The position numbers were made by a program, and so were the translations under genes. Below the pieces are notes generated by a model. That model saw only the letters and a program-made list of their open reading frames with translations, did not search any database and was not told the origin of the DNA. From Gymnothorax reevesii (taxonomy: Eukaryota > Chordata > Actinopteri > Anguilliformes > Muraenidae), in assembly GCA_029721435.1 (NCBI GenBank), contig CM056583.1:51997620-52061619 (forward strand): 64,000 nt of DNA. The letters are read 5' to 3'. This document shows positions 1 through 11,311 of this stretch, in pieces (the stretch's first letter is position 1; every line of letters begins with the position of its first letter).

Positions 1-922
1 AAACACATTTCTCGTGATGCAATGTGCTGAAGGAACATACGACAGGTGCAGCATCCTGTGCATTGATTTTAATTCTTTGATAACAGGTCTTTAGTGTGTA
101 GCCAGCACACTGGACAGAGGAGAAAATAAAGCTAGAAAAACAAAGCCGATTTTGCACACATTATAAAAACACATGTTAATAAAGTCTGTCCTCATTTGTT
201 CAAGAATCATTAAATGCAAAGCACTTTATGCATATCGGTATCACTCGGCATAAAACCCTGTCACTTTTATATGTTGTTTAATGTCTTGTCATTTGAGACA
301 TCTGGATCTACACTGCACATCTTGCTAACTGTGGTTTATGAGCCAGGAGTTTATGTGATGCTTTAGATGTCAAGCATTTATATGGTTACATGTTCAGTTC
401 AGATGCTGTGGTTTCATTATCAGTGATGGCGAGGTTCATGCCTCTGAATACTGACAATGCTTCAACACAATGTGAGGAGTTTGCCTTCAAGAGCCATATC
501 TCAGCATATTGGGTTGTGTTGCAAGGGGATCTTTTTTTCTGAGGCAGTTTTGACTGCATCTCAGGGTGGAGACGTTGCTACTGTTCAATGCAGTCAAAGT
601 CTAAGTGCTTTTATCATTCTGGAATTTCACTTGAAAATTCACATGATCAGTGCAGTTTGCACACAGCCGAACATTTGCCTTTCTAGGAGGTGTAAAAAAA
701 TCTCTCTTCAGGTAGCCCTTTCGAAAAATATGTGGATTTAGCAAGCAAATTATAATCTAGATTGTAGCGTCTGCATTTTAGTCCAGCATGTAGGAAGTAT
801 ACATGTTTGCATTGCTTGGTGATATTGCCGTAAAAGGGGCAGGTGGCTTTTTAAACATCCTATTTACATTTTATGTATCACCTTAATGACATGCCTGTGT
901 GAACATCACAAACACCACACTT
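1..922. other. No gene recognised
   Basis: AT-rich sequence with only short open frames that resemble no family I know. I see no inverted ends, tandem array or splice-flanked coding block here. Confidence 0.6.
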
Positions 923-1008
923 GTGCCAAAACCGGGTTGGAAAATTTTGAATCCGATGAGGATCGATCCTCACTCAGGTTCAGAATTTTCTGACCCGGTT
1001 TTGAGCAC
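923..1008. repeat. 86-bp near-perfect palindrome
   Basis: The left arm (923-964) starts GTGCCAAAACCGGGTTGGAA. The right arm (965-1008) ends with its near reverse complement, CCCGGTTTTGAGCAC. The centre is GAGGATCGATCCTC (958-971), so there is no loop. A palindrome with no spacer is typical of a very short MITE or a foldback remnant; I cannot name the family and see no convincing target duplication. Confidence 0.8.
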
Positions 1009-3114
1009 TGTCGCTATAAATTAACAGAAGTATTCTAGCAACAATGCTTTTACATTTAGAAGAAAGTCTCCCTGTAAATAGACTTCCTCCTCCTGAGAAT
1101 CAATGCTGTCAGGCTCAGAGAACCCTCCAGTCTTGTCCCCTTTGGACTCACTCGCTGTGTCCACATCTGTCAGATGATTGTATTGCTTTTCCACCTCCTG
1201 AAGGTAACGCGAACATTCTTAGGTGGTAATAAGGTAGCCTATCTTACAATGCGCTGGTGTAATACAGACGTATGAAGTTGAGAAAATGCAACTTAACTTG
1301 CGGTTACGCAGGACTTTATATCCTATTTCTGAAGGCCTAATCAATTTCTTTCAGTCATCGTTTTTAAGGTTCATGCAGTCCTGTCCTTTCTTGGATAAAA
1401 TGCCTGACAATCAATTGATAGATACCAGGAAGGTTTCAGGTGGGCATGATCTATACTTGCGCTCTTACGCAGTGCAATGTCAACAATTACTTATCAGACT
1501 GTATTTCCGCAAGAGATTGCTTCAGGCGATAACTGACCACTGAATCCTGCTAGGGACGTTCCTACGCGTAAATCAATGGTAAGTTTATGCATCATTTTAC
1601 ATTTGATGGCTATCATGGACAGTAGAGTGACAGTATCAGTATTATGTTCAATTTCTGCTTCAGAAAGTTGTTCATTTGCTAATAAATTTCCATACCTTGG
1701 CGCTGTTGTGGGTTAAGCTTGCTGCTATATATTTTTTTGTTGAGAAAGAATTTTTATCAGCTGCTGGATGAATGTGATTGGTAAATTTTTAAGGGTGTTT
1801 GCAGTTCAGACTTGGTTGAGGAGCTCTATTCATAGAATTTCTAGGCAACAGCGGTGGGACTTAAAATGCACATATAGTTCCAAATAGTTTACGGGTACTG
1901 CTTCCTCCTGAATATTCGAAGTACGTCTCACATCTACCCCATACTGTAAGTATACTGCAACTGAATGCATTAATGGAGCACCGTCATCGTCATTAACGTC
2001 GACGATCTGCTCCTCTGTGCAAACGACTTAACATGACTCCTGCAGTGGAATTATTTTTGCTTAATAGTGCTACAGTAGTACATTTCAAATTCATATAAGG
2101 AGATAATATAACATATTAATTACTCCTGGCATGAGTGGCATCAGAAGGATCTAATAATGTGTCCCTGAGATTACACTCAGCATTGCACATAATTTGGTTA
2201 TCTAAATAGTAACATTTTCTCCTCCCTATGATGACTGTGCGCATGTCTTTAGATCAGAATATCATCGCCCTGATATTCTATTTTATTGAACATAATTCTT
2301 CATAATTCGTCATTGTGAGTATGTTAATACCAGTGTTGCATATAGTTCTGCGCAAATATATAAAAACCAGAGTAATGTCTCCATATTATATTTGACAGAC
2401 TGAACATGAATTTTGTATATTAAGGAAGCCTCTCTATTGTGACAAAAAACGTCTTAGCGAATTTAAAAGATTTACGAGGTTAGGTTAGATGATCTTAGTT
2501 ACATGAGCGACCCTCAGAGCCCAACTTCCTGCAATTCATTCCTTGGATACAGGAGTACTCGTCACAAATGTATCACAGTGTTAGACTAAGTCCAAGAAGA
2601 AGCATGCTTCTGAGGACTCTGAGAACTTAGGCTGAGCCTGTTTTAGTTGGCTTTTGATCATCTAATTGAAACAAAAGTACTTCCATTACAGAAGTTGCAC
2701 AGCAAGTCTGTCATTGTGAGACACACCACAGGAGTCAGCATCACTTTGTTTAGTTGTCAGTCCCAGCACTGTTTCTCAGTCCCAGCTGAAAACACACTAG
2801 AGACCTTGTCTGCACGAGAAAATCTTGTTTCTACAGGAATGTAGGAATATCATTGGGCAACCTTTAGCCTTGTGGCTAAGACTTCTCACTGGCTATCACT
2901 TGGCTGGTGTTCAAGATGTACAGTCAACACACTCTCATCCTGTGGCAGATATGGCAGATTCCGCAGAAAGTGTGACCAATTGTCAACTTTTATTTTTGAA
3001 TCAATTTTAAATGTACTATCTCTCTGTATTTCCAATAAAACATGTCAACAGAATAAAGAATAAATTTTTTACCTGTAAAAGCATGGCTATTGTTGTTCTT
3101 TTGTTACTTTAGCC
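1009..3114. other. No gene recognised
   Basis: Unassigned AT-rich sequence. Open frames here are all under 90 codons and have no recognisable motif. Confidence 0.55.
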
Positions 3115-3721
3115 TTAAAAGATGACTTTATTCTGGAATTTGGCGATATCAGGACGGAAAATTGTCCCAGTCAATGAATCCAATGCATTTATCCAGTTGT
3201 GAACGTTACTACACGTTCTGTCCAGTCCCGCAATGTTAGCAACCGGGCCACTGTGAAAAGAACAGTAGATCAAAGGTCTGACCAGGAATATGTTCCTCAT
3301 TCTTTATTTTACCATGCTAGATATCGTTTAGAAATATCCTGAGCCCTATTTCATGCCGTGAAGCCAGTTTTGGCCGCGAAAGTAATTTCTATCCGATGTG
3401 TGGTTGTAACGTTCGCTCTGCATTCCGCAATGAAGTCCCTGTTTTATAACAACCGGTAGTCTGAAAGCGGGGTAAAGCGCAGTTTATTTCCTGGCCTTCT
3501 CGAATTTTCACCAACTCGCGTTTCTGTCTCTCATCAAAAAGGTAAAAATTTCCATCCACAGTAATAACGTTGGCAACAATCTTAGTGAAGCACTGCTGTG
3601 AATGAGATTTGGCGGCTGCTGGCAGGGTATTTAAACCCTTTTGTGCAAATGTGTCCGCCGGTGGACATGAAGCTGCAGATTTTTGCACACATTTACAATA
3701 CTCTATCACGAGATGGCCCAC
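3115..3721 (-). pseudogene. Unrecognised open frames, possible coding remnant
   Basis: Two minus-strand frames lie close together. One spans 3721-3389 (110 codons) and the other ends at 3115. The second is preceded by a pyrimidine-rich stretch ending TTTTCACAG near 3250, which looks like a 3' splice site, followed by about 44 open codons (ending KFQNKVIF) and a stop. The composition is more protein-like than the surrounding chance frames. I recognise no domain and see no matching 5' splice site at a good position, so this could be a last exon, a transposon fragment or chance. Confidence 0.15.
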
Positions 3722-3904
3722 CCGGATCAGTTATTGAATTTTCACAATGTGGTTTAGACTATGGACGAGAAATCCCTGGATGGATCAAGCCAACCTTGGT
3801 TTGACTTAAGGGGGTTGGCACATCCATACTACAGGGTGGACCAAAACAGTGTCCCTCCTTCCTCTCAGAACTCCAAGGTGGTTGAGGAACTTGGAAATGA
3901 GTGG

Positions 3905-4240
3905 GCAGGTGTGATGGTTTTGGCCTGCAGGCCCTTCCCCCTGCTGCATTCTTCGCCTCCACCTTAACGGGCAACAGGTGTGGCTCGTTAAGGTGGAGGT
4001 GAAGCCCTGTCATTTAAGGGCTGGCTGCACCTAATTTTGGTGCAGCAGTATTCTGGAGCCCTGAGGGTTGCATGTGCGCTGCTGCTCCCCTCCGGGATTG
4101 TATTTTAGAATTTAAATTAAGGATTTTATATTTTTACTCAGCCTGTGCGTTTGGGTCCCTACTTCTGCCTTTGGGTACATGGTCCCTGTGCCCGCCGGCT
4201 TCATGCCTTCTGCCGCCGGGGGCAAAACCATGACAGCAGG
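3905..4240 (+). mobile_element. Solo LTR with GCAGG target duplication
   Basis: The element runs 3910-4235 (326 bp). It begins TGTGATGG and ends CATGACA, the TG...CA ends expected of a retroviral-type LTR. The five bases GCAGG occur immediately on both sides (3905-3909 and 4236-4240), a standard 5-bp integrase target duplication. A TATA-like CATTTAAGG lies near 4013, and an AT-rich stretch with a plausible poly(A) region follows at about 4100-4135. There is no second LTR or internal coding region, so this is a solo LTR left by recombination between two LTRs. The family (Gypsy or another) cannot be decided from the LTR alone. Confidence 0.8.
3956..3999 (+). repeat. Perfect 14-bp stem-loop inside the LTR
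   Basis: CCTCCACCTTAACG (3956-3969) is exactly complementary to CGTTAAGGTGGAGG (3986-3999) across a 16-base loop. It lies just upstream of the TATA-like site of the LTR at 3910-4235. It may be a structural element of the LTR or a protein-binding dyad; the function is unknown. Confidence 0.75.
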
Positions 4241-4692
4241 ATTGACTAATTATCCAGTGTATGAATTGGATTGCCACAAAATAATCCCGGGTAAAAACTG
4301 AAATGGTAAAAACCATTTCAGGTCACTGTTCCAGAGTAGGCGTCCAGGCTTTCAAAAAGTCCTGGTTATTGTGGATTAGCGGGTTGGTCACTGGTTTGCC
4401 TTCCCTTTTCTCTGCTCATCGTGCCATTATTGGCATTGGCTCAGACAATCATGTCCCCATTTGAGTTCCGTCCCGTGAAAACTAATTTTCCTTCCATGTA
4501 ACATTAGCAACGTGACCAAATTTTTAAATTAACTTTTTTTTACCAAAATTGCAGTGATCCAGCTCTAAAACTTCCTGTAAACATTTGTTTTTATGTTATC
4601 AATGAAATAAACCACATGGATACAATTAATTTATTATTTTATCCTATTAGGTACAGTGGGACCTCTTGGTCACACTTTCTGTGGAATCTATC
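4241..4692. other. No gene; one short hairpin
   Basis: Unassigned apart from a perfect 10-bp hairpin: CTGAAATGGT (4298-4307), a 4-base loop, then ACCATTTCAG (4312-4321). Confidence 0.55.
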
Positions 4693-4871
4693 ATATACTG
4701 ATGCTACTTGACCAAGCTTTGATGCAAAATGAAAAAGGAGGCTTTTGGCATCCTTGTTTGACATTTAGGGTTTGAGTTAAGGGTTGGGGTTCATTTTAAA
4801 CTGGCGTAAAATATGGACACCAAATGCCTCCTTTTTGTATATCAATGCTTGGTCAGGTAGCGTCACTATTA
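4693..4871. mobile_element. MITE-like element with ~60-bp imperfect inverted ends
   Basis: The left end contains TGATGCTACTTGACCAAGC and then AAAAGGAGGCTTTTGGCATCC. The right end reads as the imperfect reverse complement (GGACACCAAATGCCTCCTTTTT ... GCTTGGTCAGGTAGCGTCA, shown in part). The short spacer holds TTAGGGTTTGAGTTAAGGGT, a degenerate telomere-like string. There is no open frame. The size and structure fit a non-autonomous DNA transposon; the family is not known to me. Confidence 0.6.
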
Positions 4872-6980
4872 GACGAGATGAGAGTGGGCCGTAGAGCAGC
4901 TGCAGGTTGGGCTCTTAGGCAGATCCTTCAAGCCCCCCTCCCCCATAGTCTACTGTACTGAAATATTTTCTTCTGGTTTAATTAAATCCTGTTCAAATAC
5001 CTAGCACACTGTTACCAAGGGGGGGCAGGGGGTGGGCAGTGCCCACCCTGAGAAAAGCTCTGCCCACCCAATGAAAACTCAAGATAAAAAAAAAACTGAT
5101 TTACTACTATTTGACAGCAAACACGTGGTATCCCATGTGATTTACAGCCGGAGGTAGACAGCCATTAAGAGAGCTTTATCTATGTATCACTATATGTGAT
5201 TGGTGGATTCCGTTGCCAGTCTATTCGCATGTGAAACTAACCAATGGGCACTCTCAAATTACTAGGGACCCTCTAATTTTCTTAGCCTGCCGTCTTCACT
5301 CAGTCTGAGGTCATGTCTATGCTGCTCTCTCAGGGAATTAAAACTTTGCCCATATCACTTTTGTTGCTACTTCTTCCACTGCTTATTTTGTCAGTCTTGT
5401 TGTTTGACATTAAGGTAATTTGTGAACTAGTTTGTCATATGTGTGTGTGTCGACTCGTGTGGTTATAACCTGAGTTGGCTGCTGAGTGAGCCCAGACAGC
5501 TAGCTAGCAGCCTGTCTGGAGTTGCTAGTCACTCATGGGGTTGTTACAACAATAATTCTGTATTATAAGAAACATCTTTATCATAAGCACTTCGAACATT
5601 TGCCAATAGAAATGCATAGGTAGTTCATTAAAAACCAAGCAGTTCCCATTCCCGAAAGTGCTGTCTCTACCAGCAACCCTGCAACCACCAAACAGCACCT
5701 TGCATCCGTACCGGGCTCCGGGACGCGAAATGTTTTTCCCCGCTTGAATTCCGGACATCAACAGAAACTCATTTGCCTACAGCCAATCAGCGACCTTGTT
5801 CAGGACCACTGAAGGAGTGTCGCAAGACAGTGAAATTTTTATGTCTTCGAGAGCCTTGCACTGAGGCACGGTGTCTCGGAACCACTGACTACACAGTCCA
5901 TACCTTGAATACTGCAATTACATCGTAGATGCCTGCCTTGCTCTCTGCAAAACTGTTGGCCAAACCATTCGTCCAGCCTAGCAATACCCAACTCGCCGCT
6001 TTTTTATCCTGCACTGATCATATTAGTAATAAACCTGTTATTGACACCGAACATAATCCATTGAATATGAAGTAGAAATAATCGAGATTGCGTCATCTTA
6101 TTTTCAAAAATATGAACACTCCGTAGTCCTACAGATTATTTTATCTAGCCTAGCTACTGAACGTTATAAACATATCGGCAGGTTTGGCAAGTGCTCGCTG
6201 TCAATGAATTATATTCGCACTTTGTTGTGGGCTGTTAATATAGGTTGATTAAGGTGCTTTCTCTCTGCTTCAAAGAAACAAAATCTTAGGTAGACAACCA
6301 TAGCTATACTCGGGCAGGGGGGTGTAATAGAGCCTAATTATTTTATACTTTGAAAGAGGTTTAGAATCAATGTTCATGTCCTTGAAAATGCGGTGGCCAT
6401 TTCCAAACCTGCCAATCATTTTTAATGTTTCAAGGTAGGATTGATAAAAATCATCTGTTCAGCACTGTCCAAACAGATGCCGTCAAAAAAAAGTAATGCT
6501 TCCAGAACCACAGCAGCTAAGAGGGGCAACATATCATTTCCCAGGTCCAATCAGAGTCTCTATTTTTTGGTACTTTCTCTAATTGTATACTTTCTCCCAA
6601 GATTTCCCTTGCATGTTGCATGACGCACAGTTGAGTGCCATGGAAACTGAACCACTTGGGTCAGTTAGCTATTGCAATCAATCAAGCCCTGAGATGACTT
6701 ATCAAAAAAATTGCTACAGCTTGCAACAAACCGAAACTTAACTCAACTCGTTTCATAACTCATCTAAAATCTCTCTATACTTTCAACAAAGAATGAATTT
6801 GATGTACCCACATGCACCCGTTGGTCAGTCTCTGAGTGTACGGGTTGTAGAATTAAATCTAATTCAGATATTTTCAGGAGCCCCACCATTAATTTCCTAA
6901 GGATTTTACTTCTGACACCAGTAGCTATGAAGGAAAGATGTTGTCTCCTCGATACCCTTTAGGGGCTTAAAATGCCTCAG
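4872..6980. other. No gene recognised
   Basis: Unassigned. It includes a short odd-centred palindrome, GGTGGGCAGTGCCCACC (5031-5047), followed by a second partial GCCCACCC at about 5072. The minus-strand frame at 5525-5761 (78 codons) has no recognisable motif. A coding remnant of an unknown element is possible but unsupported. Confidence 0.5.
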
Positions 6981-7410
6981 TGGCCCCGTTTACATGGGTC
7001 TAAAAATCCTATTTACAATCAGATTGAAAAGTCAATCAGATTCAAAATGTCTCATATAAACACCTTAGCCAATCTGATTCACCCGCATCCGATTGTATTT
7101 CGGATCCGATTGTAAGAGGTAGTCTACGCCGATTGATAATCCGCTCCATGCTCCATGTAAATGACTGAGTGGAGCAGATTGTGTTGATAAAGAGGATTGT
7201 TCGGCTCCTAGTACGTAAGAGACTTGTAAGTGAAGTGACATAATGCGCAGGTAAAAAAACACAATACAATCGCATTCAGCTGGGGCGATGTCAACGCGGA
7301 TTGATCGTGGATCTCTTTACTTAAACTTCATGTATACAGATCAAATCAGATTAACTTATTCCGATCGATTTCAATCAAATTGAGGAAAACTACCCATGTA
7401 AACGTGGCCA
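6981..7410. mobile_element. Non-autonomous DNA transposon, ~18-bp inverted ends
   Basis: The left end TGGCCCCGTTTACATGGG (6981-6998) pairs with the right end CCCATGTAAACGTGGCCA (7393-7410), with one mismatch. Inside, variants of CAATCAGATT/AATCTGATT recur in both orientations near each end. The ~430-bp length, absence of a transposase and 'TTTACATGGG' termini fit a MITE. I see no clear target duplication. Confidence 0.6.
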
Positions 7411-8844
7411 GTGAGAAAGGTTGTGTGGGCTGCTCCTCAGGAAAATCCTGTACAATAGAAGGCACTGCCTCACTGCTTCCCACTCTCTCTGTCAGTTTAA
7501 TTCCACATTGTGCACTCGCACACCTTTCATCATCAAAGTCCCAAATTACTTTGTTCATCACTTGAGTTGAGTACAGAAATACAGAGAAAAGTGAAAATAA
7601 AAAAAGGACAAAAACTGTGCTCCAAAAAATGCCTCAACTATTTAATCACAGATATGTGGAACACACATATTTCAGTGAAAGCTTTCATCAGTTTTGATTA
7701 AAAAGTGGAGACATATTTTAGTATGCACAAAGCCTTTTTTTCCTTTTTGATTTACGCCTTATCATAATTAATACCAATTTTTTTCGTCCTTTTTCATTAT
7801 ATTAATTTTCAAGCTATTCTTACTGTGCTTCCGAAGTCTTTTTAATGTTACTACTATGGTGACTGCATGGCCATGGTTGCCCAATGCTGCCCAAAAAGCC
7901 GCATGTGGCTGATTCCTCGCATGGAGTGCGCAGGCAAACGTCTCTGTATTGTAAATTACCACGGCATTTGCTTCTACATAAAATGTTTGAAAAAATGTTA
8001 TTAGAATATTATTAAATAAAGCATTGTCACCATGCTTAATTTAGGTCAGTTTGTAACCGGAGCTAATATGTTGTCAAGCAATATTGTTAACTAATGTTTT
8101 AATGAGACTTAATGTTTTTGCTTCTCATTAATAGAAGTTGTGATTTTAAAAAAATTTAAAAAACTAATAATAAATAAAAATGATCTAAATTCTACCAATG
8201 GATTCACTCTCGTGGGTAGTAAACATAAGCTGCATCCATGGCACTGTATATACCTGTATACCTGTCATTTTTGTGATGGATCAAATGTCTCCACATTTTG
8301 CTAAGACTGAATCACTGAATTGATGTCGATGATTACTCTGTGTCAGACATTCTGTAACTGCTCCTTCCACACCCTTCTCTGCCCGTCTGATTAGCCTGCA
8401 TGAAGCAAGAAATAACTATGACTTCGGGGAATTCCTGAGTTCTTAAAATTTTTGGAAATGTTGCTTCACTCAATCACATCTTTACTCCTTTGCCTTTTTT
8501 TATGTTGTGATGTCAAACACAAAATGCTTCCAACCACAGATCTGCGTCTATTTCCCTGCTCTTGTCTTTGTAAATCATCCCCCTCAATCCATGAATAATG
8601 CTTTCACACAATACTGTACAGTATATTTTGTCGACCAATTTACAAATTGTTAGTAGAGTCAGTGTGTAATTCATGCTCCTGGAATCATGAGGCAGCTTGG
8701 AGTTCTTCTTTCTCTTCCATGCCACAGCCATGGCCAGTATGAACTAAATAAAAATGATCCTAGATCTGCTCTGATATATCAACATGTTTCATAAGAACAA
8801 GTCCTGATGCGGTACTCCAACGTGTTTTTATCCCAACTTCTCAT
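7411..8844. other. No gene recognised
   Basis: AT-rich unassigned sequence. Open frames are under 75 codons and uninformative. Confidence 0.55.
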
Positions 8845-8975
8845 ATGCATGTGTTTCACTATTGTTGAAATTGTATACATGAAATAAGATCATTTCAAAC
8901 ATCTTTATGTAATTTCATTGCTTCCAATGATCTTATTTTATTTAAGCAATTTAAATGATCATGAAACACATGCAT
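8845..8975. repeat. Doubly nested perfect hairpin
   Basis: The outer arms are a perfect 14-bp inverted pair: ATGCATGTGTTTCA (8845-8858) and TGAAACACATGCAT (8962-8975). Inside them lies a perfect 13-bp pair: AAATAAGATCATT (8882-8894) and AATGATCTTATTT (8926-8938). The two pairs are concentric, which would fold into one long interrupted stem. It is probably a decayed palindromic MITE; no flanking duplication was found. Confidence 0.65.
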
Positions 8976-9491
8976 TGCTTCCAACCCCCGAGTGAACAAA
9001 AGCGTGAGAAGTCTGGAGTTTCCGATTGCAAGTGGGAAACTGATAAACGTCCATGCACATGGTCTTAAATTCCATCCAAGAATCTCTGACATATGCATTG
9101 ATTGAATAATTGCAGACTCCCACCAAGCAAGAATACATCTAAACGACGTCTTTTTGAGACCCTCCAAAAACGTATAAATGACGTCCCCGAGCAGCCAGAA
9201 TGAAATTTTTATGACGTCTTTTACGACATCCTCTGGACGTCTCGTATTAACGTCCACCGAACCTCTGCACAAGGTTAAATATTAGTTCAAATTAGGTCGT
9301 TCTGGGCGACTTTTCAACTTAAACTGCACACTTATTTTAGAGATACTTGACGAAAAAAAAAATATATAGTTACTGTCGCTTCCCTCCTCCTACCCTGCGA
9401 AGCCTCCCTATCTCCCCAGCTGTTTTATTAGGTCTTGGATGTCGCTTTTGAACAATTTTTATGACAAGCAAACCTTTTTGCGGTAATGGGG

Positions 9492-9547
9492 GGATTCGAT
9501 CTTCTGAACTGTTAATCCCTAAGTTATAGTCGCTACCGATTGCGCAA
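9492..9547 (-). other. tRNA-like A and B boxes (SINE head or tRNA relic)
   Basis: On the minus strand, TTGCGCAATCGGTAGCG (from 9547) resembles a polymerase III A box in a tRNA D-arm. About 36 bases downstream, GATCGAATCC resembles the B box GWTCRANNC. The spacing suits a tRNA. I could not fold a convincing acceptor stem or anticodon arm, so this is at most a SINE head or decayed tRNA copy, not a functional tRNA gene. Confidence 0.3.
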
Positions 9548-9804
9548 CAAAGTTAGGTTAAAAGCACAGTCAGTAGCAACTGTACCTCAGTGTCTGATGG
9601 TTCATTGGATCAAATCCTGTCATTACTGCATAAAGGAGCTTTACTTGTCATAACAATTGGTCGAGAATGACAGCTCAGAGTCGAAAAATCAGCCGGAGGC
9701 ATCACAAGGTAGGTGGAGGGAGAAGACAGAAACTAGCTATGGCTACATCTTGTTTTTGTCAAGAATCTAAAATGAGAGTGCAGTTGACGTTTAAAAGACG
9801 ACCA

Positions 9805-9974
9805 GGGGGGTATTCCACAAAGCTGGCTAAGTGAGTAAGCCTGGGTTTTGCACAAAGTAAAACCCGGAAAGCTGTATTTATTTCACTCCATGTTCCAAAT
9901 TTGAATAGTTTCCTGGTTTTACTTTGTGAAAAAGCCTGGCTTACTCACTTAGCCAGCTTTGTGGAATACCCCCC
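9805..9974. mobile_element. 170-bp MITE with ~65-bp inverted ends
   Basis: The left arm starts GGGGGGTATTCCACAAAGCT. The right arm ends AGCTTTGTGGAATACCCCCC, its exact reverse complement over these 20 bases. The inverted match continues inward through CTAAGTGAGTAAGCC and AAAGTAAAACC to about 65 bp. There is no coding capacity. It sits inside the foldback element at 9119-10154, so it either inserted later or belongs to its core. Confidence 0.8.
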
Positions 9975-10154
9975 AGAAGTACCTCATTTGAATAATCTTT
10001 AACCTTGAGCAGAGGTCTGGTGGGCATTAATACGGCGTACAGAGGATGTTAAGATGTCGTAAAAACTTTCTTTCTGGCTCATCAGAAGACGTCATTTAGA
10101 CGCTTGTGGAGGACCTCGAGATGACGTTGTTTGGACGTATGCTTGCTCGGTGGG

Positions 10155-11311
10155 CTTTAGCAGAGGAGCCTAAATATGCCACAAAAACTAATGCCGAATG
10201 CGTGAGAGTTGACAGGTATGCGTTATTAATGAAAACTGGCCGCACCTGAGCATGCTGGGTGTTTTCAGAGTTTCTGTATTGGTAATATAAATTAATGATT
10301 GAAAACAGGTCTTGACAAGTCATTATTTTTAAGGGATGGTTTGAGCCTCCCCTGTTGCCAGTTCACCAGCCGCCACTGTTGGGTACACATCTATCTGTAT
10401 GTGAACCCAATACATAAAGCAATTTTTTTCTGATTTTAAGGAGCACTTAAAGTATTGCAATGTATGGACTGGGACATGGAAAATTCTATTATGGAGCAGT
10501 TAACTACATCCCGTAATATATAACCGGTAAGCCAGTATTTTTTATTTATTTTTTTAATAGCATGGTGTTATAGTTTCTTTTATGTCGCTACCAAATCTGC
10601 AGAAAATCATAATATTATACATTTCAGATGTTACTACAACAGGACACTAATTTTCCCAATAATCATAGAATCCCTCCCATGCATTTTGCCAAGGGGATCA
10701 GTAAGCCCTCTGTACTAAACACACACCAAGTCCTGGTGTATGACCCTCAAAATCTCATATCACCTCTCTGTCCACTGGTGATTTTCCGTTCTGTATTTCC
10801 TCCTTTTACCATCCAACAGAACTGAGCCTCCAGACCTTGCACAGGGCTCTACCTAATTTACACCCCGCGTGAAAGAAAAGGGGGAATGTAACAGGCATGG
10901 GGAGAGGAGGAGAGGATGTGAGGGGGTAAAGAAAATGAATAAAACTGAAATGAGCTGGTGAATTATTGTTTGATTGGCCAGCTCCCTCTAGACCCAGTCT
11001 GTCATTTGGTGTGAAATATCAAATAATTAGTTTCAGGCCGTATCATACACATGCAGTTTCCCCCATTAATGGAAAGATGAGCAGAGAGGAGAGAGTTGTC
11101 TGGGGGCCAAAAGAAAATGAAGCAAGTCAAGATACAACCTGGTGCATATTATACTGCCAATGTCTACATACCCATTTAGTATCCTGCAGTCATTTTTTAC
11201 AAGTACCTGCTTGTTGACTGTATGTGTTCCATCTTTTACCAGGCTGTTGAAACCAAAACCCACTGGGGTTGTGGGATTTCCTCATCATGCTAAACCATCT
11301 CAATGGCATTC
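10155..11311. other. No gene recognised
   Basis: Unassigned sequence. No frame above 85 codons and no inverted or tandem structure seen. Confidence 0.55.

Larger units (their letters stand above)
9119..10154. mobile_element. Foldback DNA element with ~180-bp inverted ends
   Basis: The left end (9119 to ~9304) begins CCCACCAAGCAAGAATACAT. The right end (~9975-10154) reads, as its reverse complement, CCCACCGAGCAAGCATACGT. The match runs inward for about 180 bp with scattered differences and many GACGTC/GACGTT motifs. The interior has no transposase. It holds a tRNA-like stretch (9492-9547, minus strand) and a separate MITE (9805-9974) whose right end abuts the inner edge of the right arm. Long inverted ends around a non-coding core fit a foldback or non-autonomous DNA transposon of unknown superfamily. 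Confidence 0.75.

Noticed and set aside
4770..4795. Interstitial telomere repeat
   Set aside because: The TTAGGG-like units are degenerate, only about three in number, and lie in the spacer of a MITE.
9492..9547. Functional tRNA gene
   Set aside because: Only A- and B-box-like strings are present; acceptor and anticodon stems do not pair convincingly.
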